Of a DNA stretch of 64,000 nt, positions 51,638 through 59,071 are shown piece after piece. Below the pieces are notes generated by a model that saw only the letters and a program-made list of their open reading frames with translations, had not been told where the DNA came from and did not search any database. Each line of letters starts with the position of its first letter. Position 1 is the first letter of the stretch. A program made the translations under genes and the position numbers. This DNA comes from Kutzneria viridogrisea (GTDB lineage: Bacteria > Actinomycetota > Actinomycetes > Mycobacteriales > Pseudonocardiaceae): contig JACJID010000002.1 of the NCBI GenBank assembly GCA_014138725.1, forward strand, positions 1,502,001-1,566,000, written 5' to 3'.

Positions 51638-52032
51638 ACCAGTTCGACCTGGCAGGGCAGTCCGGGTGCCCGGCTCAACCGGGCGTCGCCGGTGACCAGC
51701 GGGGAGCCGAGTGAGGCCGCGAGTACCACGTAGAGCGCGTCGTAGAACGTGACCGCCCCGCGCAGTCGCCAGGCCGCCTCCGCCAGCGGACCCACCGCCG
51801 GGTACCGCTCGGAGATCAGGTGCTTGACCGCGCGCAGCGAGACCAGGGCCACGTTCGCGGTGATCTGCCCGGCCAGTTCCTTGCGCCTGAGTACGTTGCC
51901 CACCTCGGCGTCGAACAGGTGCGGGGCGTGACAGGTGGCGGTCCGGATCCGGTCGAGCAACTGCCGAGCACGCGGCTCGGTCGAGGTCGAGGCGTAGATG
52001 TACACGGACGCGTCGACGACCAGGTCGTTCAC
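51634..52032 (-). CDS. vapC: VapC-type PIN-domain toxin
   Basis: 132 residues. Acidic PIN-domain residues are visible: Asp7 in MNDLVVDASVYIYA, Glu in DAEVGNVLRR, Asp in VTFYDALYVVLA and Asp in LVTGDARLS. VapC toxins are Mg-dependent RNases. GTG 52032 overlaps the antitoxin stop as GTGA, the usual coupling. The pair is transcribed leftwards. Confidence 0.9.
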   Translation of the reverse strand: MNDLVVDASVYIYASTSTEPRARQLLDRIRTATCHAPHLFDAEVGNVLRRKELAGQITANVALVSLRAVKHLISERYPAVGPLAEAAWRLRGAVTFYDALYVVLAASLGSPLVTGDARLSRAPGLPCQVELV

Positions 52033-52262
52033 CTGCGGTCAGCCGCCAGGTCGGTGACGATGCTGTCCATGGTGATCGCCGTGCCCTCGTTCAGCAGGGT
52101 CATGTCGATCGCCGCCACCACCTCCTCCTTGGTGCGCTGCGAGGCCAGCGCGATGATCTGGTCGCGCATGTACGCCTGGATGGACTGCCCGGCGGCGCGG
52201 GCGCGCTTGCGGAGCGTCTCGTACGCGTCTTCCGGGATGTCCCGAACCTGGATGGTCGCCAC
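52029..52262 (-). CDS. vapB: VapB-type antitoxin (FitA-like ribbon-helix-helix)
   Basis: 77 residues. MATIQVRDIPEDAYETLRKR is a ribbon-helix-helix N-terminus as in FitA/VapB; the helical tail (SQRTKEEVVAAIDMTLLNEG) probably wraps the toxin. GTG 52262 lies inside a perfect palindrome that should be the autorepression operator. Confidence 0.88.
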   Translation of the reverse strand: MATIQVRDIPEDAYETLRKRARAAGQSIQAYMRDQIIALASQRTKEEVVAAIDMTLLNEGTAITMDSIVTDLAADRR

Positions 52263-52290
52263 AGCGCTAGTTTAGCGCACTAGCGCTGTG
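52260..52290. promoter_or_regulatory. VapB operator palindrome overlapping its start codon
   Basis: CACAGCGCTAGT (52260-52271) and ACTAGCGCTGTG (52279-52290), perfect 12-bp arms around TTAGCGC, a third TAGCGC-type half site. The left arm includes the antitoxin GTG. This spacing suits cooperative RHH binding and a leaderless or very short leader transcript. Confidence 0.65.
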
Positions 52291-52308
52291 GCGCCACTTC
52301 AGCGCGGA

Positions 52309-54090
52309 TCAACCCGTGTAGTCACGGAAGCCCTTGCCGGTCTTGCGGCCGAGTCGACCGGCGGTGACCAGGTGCTCCAGCAGGGGCGCGGGCGCGAACC
52401 CGGCCTCGCGGAACTCCAGGTACAGGGTGCGCTGGATGGCCAGGGACACGTCGAGCCCGACCACGTCGAGCAGCTCGAACGGCCCCATCGGCAGCCCGCA
52501 GCCGACCTTCATCGCGGTGTCGATGTCCTCGGCCTCGGCGTAGTGGGCCTCGAGCATCTTGACCGCGTCGTTGAGGTACGGGAACAGCAGCGCGTTGACG
52601 ATGAACCCGGCGCGGTCCCCGCAGTGCACGGGCTGCTTGCGCAATCGCTTGCACACCGCGTGGGCGGTCGCCACGACCTCGGGCGAGGTGGCGATGGTGT
52701 CGACGATCTCGACCAGCTTCATGACCTGGGCCGGGTTGAAGAAGTGCAGGCCGAGCACGTCACCGGGACGGGAGGTGGCGGCGGCGCACTCGATCACCGG
52801 CAGCGAGGAGGTGGTGGTGGCCAGCACGGCGCCGGGCTTGCACACCTCGTCCAGCGCGGCGAACACCTCGCGCTTGATCGACAACTCCTCGGCGACGGCC
52901 TCGACCACCAGGTCGCAGTCGGCCAGCGCCTCGAACTCGACGGCGGGCTGGATCCTGGCCAGCGCGGCGTCCCGGTCGGCCTCGGCGAGCCTGCCCTTGG
53001 CCACGGCCTTGTCCAGCGAGCGGCGCACCTTGCCCAGCGCGGCCTCGGCCTTGTCCAGCGACCGGGCGCGCAGCACCACGTCGTTACCCGCCTTGGCGAA
53101 CACCTCCACGATCCCGGTGGCCATGGTGCCGGTGCCGATCACGCCGACCCGGTGCACCTCGCGCGGGGCCACCCCGGCGGCACCTCCCGCGGCGGGCGTG
53201 TGCAGGTCGTCCACCACGACCGGGGAGTCTGGGCCGTCGTAGGTGTAGAAGCCGCGACCGCTCTTGCGGCCCAACAGCCCCGCGGTGATCATCTGCTTGA
53301 GGATCGGCGCCGGGGCGTGCAACCGGTTGCGGGACTGGTGGTACATCGTGTCGAGGATCTCGTAGGCCGTGTCCAGCCCGATCAGGTCGAGCAGTTGCAG
53401 CGGTCCCATCGGGTAGCCGCAGCCGTAGCGCATGGCGGCGTCGAGGTCCTCGCGGCTGGCGTAGCGGCTCTCGTACATGCGGGCCGCGTGGTTGAGGTAG
53501 CCGAACAGCAGGGCGTTGGCGATGAAACCGGCCCGGTCGCCGATCACCACCGGGGTCTTGCCCAGCCGGGAGATGAAGCCGACGACGTCCTCGACCACCG
53601 GCGGCTCGGTGACCACCGTGCGGACCACCTCGACCAGCTTCTGCACCGGCGCGGGGTTGAAGAAGTGCAGTCCGACGACCTTGCCGGGACGCCCAGTGTG
53701 CACCCCGATCTCAGTCACCGACAGTGACGAGGTGTTGGAGGCGAGCACCACCTCGGGACGGCACACCTTGTCCAGTTCGGCGAAGATCTCCGCCTTGAGT
53801 TCGAGCTGCTCCGGCACCGCCTCGACGACCAGGTCGCAGTCGGCCAGGTCGGACAGGCTGGTGCCGTAGCTGATCCTGCCGAGCAGCTCGGCGCGGGCGG
53901 CGTCGTCGATCTTTCCGCCGCGCAGCGCGCGTTCCGTGGAGTGCTCGATGTGCCCACGGCCCCGGGCGACGCCGTCCTGGTCGACCTCCACGGCCACCAC
54001 GCGGAGCCCGGTGCGGGCGCACACCTCCGCGATGCCCGCACCCATGGTGCCCAGTCCGACAACTCCGATGGTGTGGAACTCGCGCGTCAC
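52309..54090 (-). CDS. Two-module 3-hydroxyacyl-CoA dehydrogenase
   Basis: 593 residues made of two full dehydrogenase modules in tandem. Each has a Rossmann loop (GVVGLGTMGAGIAEV near residue 9; GVIGTGTMATGIVEV near 317), LASNTSSLSVTEI or LATTTSSLPVIEC, GLHFFNPA, GDRAGFIANALLF or GDRAGFIVNALLF, and GYPMGPLQLLDLIGL or GLPMGPFELLDVVGL. It probably interconverts acetoacetyl- and 3-hydroxybutyryl-CoA. Similar long forms occur beside ccr in other actinomycetes. GTG 54090 with GGAGG upstream. A ccr-like operator lies 53 bp upstream. Confidence 0.9.
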   Translation of the reverse strand: MTREFHTIGVVGLGTMGAGIAEVCARTGLRVVAVEVDQDGVARGRGHIEHSTERALRGGKIDDAARAELLGRISYGTSLSDLADCDLVVEAVPEQLELKAEIFAELDKVCRPEVVLASNTSSLSVTEIGVHTGRPGKVVGLHFFNPAPVQKLVEVVRTVVTEPPVVEDVVGFISRLGKTPVVIGDRAGFIANALLFGYLNHAARMYESRYASREDLDAAMRYGCGYPMGPLQLLDLIGLDTAYEILDTMYHQSRNRLHAPAPILKQMITAGLLGRKSGRGFYTYDGPDSPVVVDDLHTPAAGGAAGVAPREVHRVGVIGTGTMATGIVEVFAKAGNDVVLRARSLDKAEAALGKVRRSLDKAVAKGRLAEADRDAALARIQPAVEFEALADCDLVVEAVAEELSIKREVFAALDEVCKPGAVLATTTSSLPVIECAAATSRPGDVLGLHFFNPAQVMKLVEIVDTIATSPEVVATAHAVCKRLRKQPVHCGDRAGFIVNALLFPYLNDAVKMLEAHYAEAEDIDTAMKVGCGLPMGPFELLDVVGLDVSLAIQRTLYLEFREAGFAPAPLLEHLVTAGRLGRKTGKGFRDYTG

Positions 54091-54142
54091 GGGAAACCTC
54101 CGGCGCTCGTCGACAAGGGCTCACGGGCTCCGACACCACCAC

Positions 54143-54158
54143 GCTACGCGTCGGTAAC
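54143..54158. promoter_or_regulatory. ccr-like operator before the dehydrogenase gene
   Basis: GCTACGCGTCGGTAAC matches 14 of 16 bases of the element before ccr (GTTACTCGTCGGTAAC, 44117-44132), in the same orientation on the plus strand. It lies 53 bp upstream of the dehydrogenase start. Confidence 0.55.
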
Positions 54159-54243
54159 ATCGAGCTTGGCGCAGATACTGCCACGTGGGCACGAATGCGC
54201 TGGGTGAGCTTCGCCACCGAATCGTGCAAGTTGGACGGCGCGA

Positions 54244-54939
54244 TCAGGAGGTCAGCACGGCGGAGACGATCACGTTGTCGGCGAACCTGCGGGTCGCCGG
54301 GTCGAACCGGCCGCCACAGGTGATCAGCTTGAGCTCGCGCTGGGCGGAGGGCCCGTAGACCTGCTGGGTGGGGAAGCTGGTCTTGGGGATCTGCTGGACC
54401 TGCTGCACCGTGAAGCGCAGCACGCTGCCGTCCTGCCGGGTGATGCGCGCGGTGTCCCCAGGCCGCAGCGCGGCGAGCCGGGCGAAGATCCCGGGCTGCC
54501 CGTTGCCGTCCACGTGCCCGAGCACCACGGCCCGGCCCAGATCCCCTGGCCGCACACCGAAGCGGTACCAGCCCGCCTGCAACGGCTGCTCGATCGGCGG
54601 CACCTGGACCGTGCGATCACCGTTGAGCCCCAACGGGATCAGTGAGGAGTGCGCGTCGACCCCGTCGATGTCCACGCGCACCGGCACAGTCGGGTCGGCG
54701 GGCGCGGTGGGCGTGGTCGTGCCGGGCGCGGGCGGCGGCAACTGGAAGGCGATGCCGTTGTCGCTCAGGCCCAGCGCACTGGTCATGCCCACCCCGCCGC
54801 TGCGCAGGATGCCGATCACCACACCGGCCAGTGCGAAGGCGGTGATCAGTGCGGCGATGCCCAGGGCGTTGCCCCGCTTGCTCTCGCCAGGGTTCACCGG
54901 CCGCCGAGGTCGGCGCAGGTGCGCCACGGGGTGCATCAT
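54244..54939 (-). CDS. Class F sortase
   Basis: 231 residues. One membrane anchor (ALGIAALITAFALAGVVIGI), a Pro/Thr linker (APGTTTPTAPADPTVP), then the sortase domain with His in VVLGHVDGNG, catalytic Cys in KLITCGGRFDPATR and a following Arg. Class F sortases are common in actinobacteria; they join sorting-signal proteins to the wall. ATG 54939 overlaps the upstream gene stop (ATGA), so it is coupled to the putative substrate. Confidence 0.9.
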   Translation of the reverse strand: MMHPVAHLRRPRRPVNPGESKRGNALGIAALITAFALAGVVIGILRSGGVGMTSALGLSDNGIAFQLPPPAPGTTTPTAPADPTVPVRVDIDGVDAHSSLIPLGLNGDRTVQVPPIEQPLQAGWYRFGVRPGDLGRAVVLGHVDGNGQPGIFARLAALRPGDTARITRQDGSVLRFTVQQVQQIPKTSFPTQQVYGPSAQRELKLITCGGRFDPATRRFADNVIVSAVLTS

Positions 54940-55499
54940 CGCGCGGCGATCCGTCGCCGGGAGGCCACCGTCACGGCGGCGCCCGCGCCCGCGATCATCA
55001 CCACCCCGCTCAACTCGGCCAGCCCGAGCAGGTCGGGACCGCTGTCCAGCGGCGGTGGCGCGCCCCCGGTCTCCGGCGCGCCGACGGGGATGATCATCGT
55101 GCTGGTCGGTGCCCCGCTCGCGGGTGGCTGCGCCTGGTTGGTCACGGCGATCTGGGTGCTGACCAGTTGCCTGCCGCAGTGGAACGCCGCGTCGAACACG
55201 CCCGAGCGCACGTCGGTGCGGACCGTCGCGGCGCTCTCCAGCAGCCCCTCACGCCGGTTGGTGCGCACGAACTGGCGCACCTCGGTCAGCGCGCCGGAGG
55301 CAACGAGGTCGACCTGGTCGGAGCCGCAGCGGGCCTCGATGCGCACGGTCTGACCGCCACGCACCGAGGCGGGGTCGATCCGCAGCGCGTTCTGGTCCCC
55401 GCGACGGCCCAGGTCGTCCGAGCGGGCGTAGGGGGCCGCGGCGATCAGCACGAAGGCAGCGAGCACCACTCCGGCCAGGAGTATGCGGGTGACCATCAT
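54936..55499 (-). CDS. Exported protein with sorting-signal-like tail, candidate sortase substrate
   Basis: 187 residues from ATG 55499 (AAGGG upstream). Signal segment ILLAGVVLAAFVLIAAAPYA; a beta-rich domain with two cysteines (RIEARCGSDQVDLV; AAFHCGRQLV); a Pro/Ala-rich linker; then PETGG, a hydrophobic stretch (LAELSGVVMIAGAGAAVTVA) and SRRRIAAR. This is the order of a sorting signal, although about 20 residues separate PETG from the hydrophobic part and the motif is not canonical LPXTG. Coupled by overlap to the class F sortase. Function otherwise unknown. Confidence 0.78.
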   Translation of the reverse strand: MMVTRILLAGVVLAAFVLIAAAPYARSDDLGRRGDQNALRIDPASVRGGQTVRIEARCGSDQVDLVASGALTEVRQFVRTNRREGLLESAATVRTDVRSGVFDAAFHCGRQLVSTQIAVTNQAQPPASGAPTSTMIIPVGAPETGGAPPPLDSGPDLLGLAELSGVVMIAGAGAAVTVASRRRIAAR

Positions 55500-55580
55500 G
55501 AGCAAGCCCTTCCAGGTCAGGGGCCGGTCCCTCCGACACGCTCTACGCGTGCCCGGTGGGACCGGTTCACCCCGACCGGC

Positions 55581-56252
55581 TCACTCCTCGAAGCCGCGCT
55601 CCACCAGTGCCTGCACGCGTGCGATCGCCTCGCGCGCGTCGGGACCGCTCGCCACGACCTCGATGGTGTCCCCGTCGCGCGCGGCCAACCCCATCAGCGC
55701 CAGCACGCTGCGCGCGTCGGCCTGCTGCTCGCCGTGCCGCACAGCGACCTCGGCCCGCAGTCCGCCCATAGCCCTGGCCAGCAGCGCCGCGGGCCGCGCG
55801 TGCAGGCCAACCTCGTTGTGCAGCACCATCTCCGCCCGGTACGCGGTGGGCTTGTCGTCCACGACGAAGTCCACCGGCGCCTCGGCCGCCGAACTCGCGG
55901 CCCGGCTCACCCCGTCGATGTCCGCCCCGGACTGGGCCGCCACCGCGGCGGCCACGGCGCCCTCCACCAGCGGGGCCTCCACCACGAACGCCTCGCCCGC
56001 CCCGGAGTGCCCCTCCACGGCCAGTTCCGCGATCATCTGGGCACTGCCCAGGTCGTAGAGCAGCACCACCCCGCCGCCCCGGTCCACCCGGTCCAGCGCG
56101 GCGCAGACCCGGTCGTAGTCGGTGCCCAGTTCGCCGTCCGCCGTGCCGCCCGCGGGTGCGATCAGCACCTCCGGCGCCATCTGCTGGGCCAGTTCGGCCA
56201 CGCCCTCGGCCAGCTTCGCGCTGTGCGAGACGATCACCAGTCCGACGGTCAC
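55581..56252 (-). CDS. dhaM: Dihydroxyacetone kinase phosphotransfer subunit DhaM (EIIA-HPr)
   Basis: 223 residues. N-terminal EIIA-Man fold with the phospho-His in GLVIVSHSAKLAEGV; C-terminal HPr domain with NEVGLHARPAALLARA. The EI-like domain of the E. coli form is absent. It receives phosphate from the general PTS and passes it to DhaL-ADP. GTG 56252 overlaps the dhaL stop as GTGA. Last gene of dhaKLM. Confidence 0.92.
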   Translation of the reverse strand: MTVGLVIVSHSAKLAEGVAELAQQMAPEVLIAPAGGTADGELGTDYDRVCAALDRVDRGGGVVLLYDLGSAQMIAELAVEGHSGAGEAFVVEAPLVEGAVAAAVAAQSGADIDGVSRAASSAAEAPVDFVVDDKPTAYRAEMVLHNEVGLHARPAALLARAMGGLRAEVAVRHGEQQADARSVLALMGLAARDGDTIEVVASGPDAREAIARVQALVERGFEE

Positions 56253-56878
56253 CGCGCACCTGCCGAGTTCGCCAGCGACCGCAGCAGCAGGGCGGTGGAC
56301 CGCGCGCCGGGGTCCAGGTGGCCCGCGCTGCGCTCGCCGAGGTAGGAGGCCCGCCCCTTGCGCGCCACCAACGGGATCGTGGACTCGGCGCCCTGCTCGG
56401 CGGCGCTCGCGGCGGCGGCCAGCACGGCGGCCACCGACTCGCCCGCGGCCTCGGTGGCGGCCTGCACGGCCGGCGCCAGCACGTCGACCATCGTCTTGTC
56501 GCCGACCTCGGCCTTACCCCTGGCCACGACCCCGTCCAGCGCCGCCTTGAGCGCCGCGGCCACGGCGGCACCGTCCAGTTCGGACTGACCTGCGGTGGCC
56601 GTCGCGGCGCGCAGGAATGCCGTACCGAGCAGCGGTCCGGACGCGCCGCCGACCTTGGAGATCAGCGTGGTGGCAACGAGTTTGAGCATCGCGCTGGGAC
56701 TGTCCGGAGTGGAGCTGTCCAAAGCGGACAGCACAGCGGTGAAGCCCCGGTTGAGGTTCTCGCCGTGGTCGGCGTCGCCGATGGCGCGGTCGAGGTCGAT
56801 CAACTCGGTGCGGTGCTCGGCGACGACCCCGGCCAGTCCGCGCACGGCGGCCACGAGGGTCTCGGTGGTGCAGGTCAT
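56249..56878 (-). CDS. dhaL: Dihydroxyacetone kinase ADP-binding subunit DhaL
   Basis: 209 residues. Mg-ADP ligands in IDLDRAIGDADHGENLNRGF; GGASGPLLGTAFL and GDKTMVDVLAPA are family motifs. It holds ADP as a fixed cofactor that is rephosphorylated by DhaM and then phosphorylates DHA on DhaK. ATG 56878, 2 bp after dhaK. Confidence 0.93.
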   Translation of the reverse strand: MTCTTETLVAAVRGLAGVVAEHRTELIDLDRAIGDADHGENLNRGFTAVLSALDSSTPDSPSAMLKLVATTLISKVGGASGPLLGTAFLRAATATAGQSELDGAAVAAALKAALDGVVARGKAEVGDKTMVDVLAPAVQAATEAAGESVAAVLAAAASAAEQGAESTIPLVARKGRASYLGERSAGHLDPGARSTALLLRSLANSAGAR

Positions 56879-56880
56879 GC

Positions 56881-57882
56881 TCAGATCCCCCAACGCAGTG
56901 CCGCGGTGTTGACCGGCTCGTCCCACAGCTCGGTCAGTTCCTCGTCCAGTTTGAGCAGGGTCAGGCTCATACCCTGCATCTCCAGGCTTGTCACGTACGA
57001 GCCGACGAGTCGGCGCTCCACGACGATCCCCTTGTCCGCCAACAACTTCTCGGCGATGCCGTGCGCGAGGTAGAGCTCCACCAACGGGGTGCCGCCCATA
57101 CCGTTGGTGAGCAGCAACACCCGGTCGCCCTCGGCGAAGGGCAGGTCCTCCAGCACGGGGCCGAGCAGCCGCGCGACGAGCTGGTCCGCGGGCTCCATGG
57201 GCAGTCGCTGGCGGCCCGGCTCGCCGTGGATGCCAACGCCCAGTTCGAACTCGTCCTCGGCAAGGGTGAAGCTCGGTTCACCGGCGTGCGGCACGGTGCA
57301 GGCGGTCAGCGCCAGTCCGAGCGAACGGAGGTTGGCCACGACCCGGCGGGCCAACTCCTCGCAGCCGTCCAGGTCCGTGCCGCGCTCAGCCGCCGCGCCG
57401 ACGATCTTCTCCAGCAGCATCGTGCCCGCGACCCCGCGCCGGCCCGCCGTGTAGAGCGAGTCCTTGACGGCCACGTCGTCGTCGATGACCACGGTGCGCA
57501 CGTCCACGCCCTCGGCGGCGGCCAGTTCCGCGCCGGTCTCGAAGTTCAGCACGTCGCCGGTGTAGTTCTTGACGATCAGCAGCACCCCGGCGCCACCGTG
57601 CACCTGCTCGACGGCGGCGCTGATCTGGTCGGGGGTGGGCGAGGTGAACACCGCGCCGGGGCAGGCCGCGTCGAGCATGCCCCTGCCGACGAAGCCGCCG
57701 TGCAGCGGCTCGTGGCCGGAACCGCCGCCGGAGACCAGCGCCACCTTGCCCGCGACCGGGGCGTCGGCGCGGACCACGACGGCCGGGTCGGGCCGCACCC
57801 TGATCAGCTCCGGGTGGGCCAGCGCCATGCCGCGCAACGCCTCGGCGACCACTGCGGACGGATCGTTGATGATCTTCTTCAC
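56881..57882 (-). CDS. dhaK: Dihydroxyacetone kinase substrate-binding subunit DhaK
   Basis: 333 residues. VSGGGSGHEPLHGGFVGRGM, LLIVKNYTGDVLNFETGAEL, and the covalent substrate His in GVGIHGEPGRQR. GTG 57882 follows GGAGG and gives the family N-terminus (MKKIINDP); a longer frame lacks support. First gene of dhaKLM, making DHA-phosphate from dihydroxyacetone using PTS phosphate. Divergent from an iron-regulated binding protein, 102 bp apart. No DhaR/DhaS regulator is nearby. Confidence 0.94.
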   Translation of the reverse strand: MKKIINDPSAVVAEALRGMALAHPELIRVRPDPAVVVRADAPVAGKVALVSGGGSGHEPLHGGFVGRGMLDAACPGAVFTSPTPDQISAAVEQVHGGAGVLLIVKNYTGDVLNFETGAELAAAEGVDVRTVVIDDDVAVKDSLYTAGRRGVAGTMLLEKIVGAAAERGTDLDGCEELARRVVANLRSLGLALTACTVPHAGEPSFTLAEDEFELGVGIHGEPGRQRLPMEPADQLVARLLGPVLEDLPFAEGDRVLLLTNGMGGTPLVELYLAHGIAEKLLADKGIVVERRLVGSYVTSLEMQGMSLTLLKLDEELTELWDEPVNTAALRWGI

Positions 57883-57946
57883 TGGAGACCTCCGCTCACG
57901 GCCCCTTCCTACCCCGGTGCCCGGCCCGACGCCAGTGATCAATAAG

Positions 57947-57965
57947 TAAAGGTAGGCTCACCTAA
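57947..57965. promoter_or_regulatory. DtxR/IdeR-type iron box
   Basis: TAAAGGTAGGCTCACCTAA matches 15 of 19 positions of the consensus TTAGGTTAGGCTAACCTAA. It lies 20 bp before the start of a siderophore-binding lipoprotein gene, the expected place for iron-dependent repression. Confidence 0.75.
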
Positions 57966-57984
57966 AAGAGTGAAGGGGTGCCGA

Positions 57985-58989
57985 GTGAAGAGGATCATCC
58001 TCGCCATGACCGCGGCCGCGTTGCTGGTCGGTGCGACCGCGTGCGGCCAGGCGGCGACCGATGCCAAGTCCGAGGTGGCCCAGGGCGGCTCCGCGTTCCA
58101 GTCCGCCGGCGAGCGCACCGCGAAGTACGGCACCGACGCGCTGCCCGGCCAGTTCCCGCGCACGATCAAGCACGCGATGGGCGAGACCACGCTCAAGGCC
58201 AAGCCGGAGCGGGTGGTCGTGCTGGACGTGGGCGAACTGGACAACGTGGTGGCGCTGGGCGTGCAGCCGGTGGGCGTGGCCTACACCGAGGGCTCGCCGA
58301 CCATGCCCGGCTACATCGGCGCCAAGGGCGGCACCCCGACCAGCGTCGGCACGATCAACAGCCTGAACCTGGAGACGATCGCCAAGCTGAAGCCCGACCT
58401 GATCCTGGGCTCCAAGCTGCGCGCGGAGAAGTCCTACGAGAAGCTGTCCAAGATCGCGCCGACGGTGTTCTCGGAGCGACCCGGCTACACCTGGAAGGCC
58501 AACTTCCTGCTCAACTCCGCCGCGCTGGACCGCACCGACCAGGCCGACAAGCTGCTGGCCGACTACCAGTCGGAGGCCAAGGCGGTGGGCGAGGCGGTGC
58601 AGGCCAAGCTGGGCCGCAAGCCGACGATCTCCCCGCTGCGGTTCATGCCGAACATGACCCGGGTCTACGCGCGCAAGTCGTTCATCGGCACGATCCTGGC
58701 CGACACCGGGCTGCCCACCAACGCCTCGGGCCAGGTGGACGACCTGGCCGTGCAGGTGGGCGCGGAGCAGATCGACCGGGCCGACGCCGACTGGATCTTC
58801 GTCGGCAGCTACGGGGACCCGAGCAAGACCCAGCAGAACTCGTTCCAGACCAACCCGCTGTGGCAGACCCTGGGCGCGGTCAAGGCCGGTCACGCCAAGA
58901 CCGTGGCCGACGAGACCTGGTACCTGGGCCTGGGTGTGCTGGCCGCCAACCAGGTGCTGACCGAGCTCCGCGCCCAGCTCACCTCCTGA
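57985..58989 (+). CDS. Iron-siderophore-binding lipoprotein
   Basis: 334 residues from GTG 57985 (AAGGGG upstream; GTG 57970 is an alternative). Lipobox LLVGATAC. FecB/FepB-type fold: PERVVVLDVGELDNVVALGV, LNLETIAKLKPDLILGSKLR, KIAPTVFSE, GLGVLAANQVLTEL. It binds a ferric siderophore for ABC import; permease and ATPase genes are not adjacent. The iron box upstream supports iron control. Confidence 0.93.
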   Translation: MKRIILAMTAAALLVGATACGQAATDAKSEVAQGGSAFQSAGERTAKYGTDALPGQFPRTIKHAMGETTLKAKPERVVVLDVGELDNVVALGVQPVGVAYTEGSPTMPGYIGAKGGTPTSVGTINSLNLETIAKLKPDLILGSKLRAEKSYEKLSKIAPTVFSERPGYTWKANFLLNSAALDRTDQADKLLADYQSEAKAVGEAVQAKLGRKPTISPLRFMPNMTRVYARKSFIGTILADTGLPTNASGQVDDLAVQVGAEQIDRADADWIFVGSYGDPSKTQQNSFQTNPLWQTLGAVKAGHAKTVADETWYLGLGVLAANQVLTELRAQLTS

Positions 58990-58993
58990 ACCG

Positions 58994-59065
58994 GCGAGTC
59001 CCGCTCTCCCGCACGCGAGTCCCGCCCACCGGGCCGTGACTCACGCGCCCCAGAGCGGGACTCGC
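58994..59065. repeat. Family B units forming a hairpin between convergent genes
   Basis: GCGAGTCCCGCTCT (58994-59007) and AGAGCGGGACTCGC (59052-59065) are perfect 14-bp inverted arms; another direct CGAGTCCCG lies between them at about 59016. It starts 4 bp after the siderophore-protein stop and ends 6 bp before the aldehyde dehydrogenase stop. Here family B can also act as a terminator stem. Confidence 0.75.
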
Positions 59066-59071
59066 GGTGGG

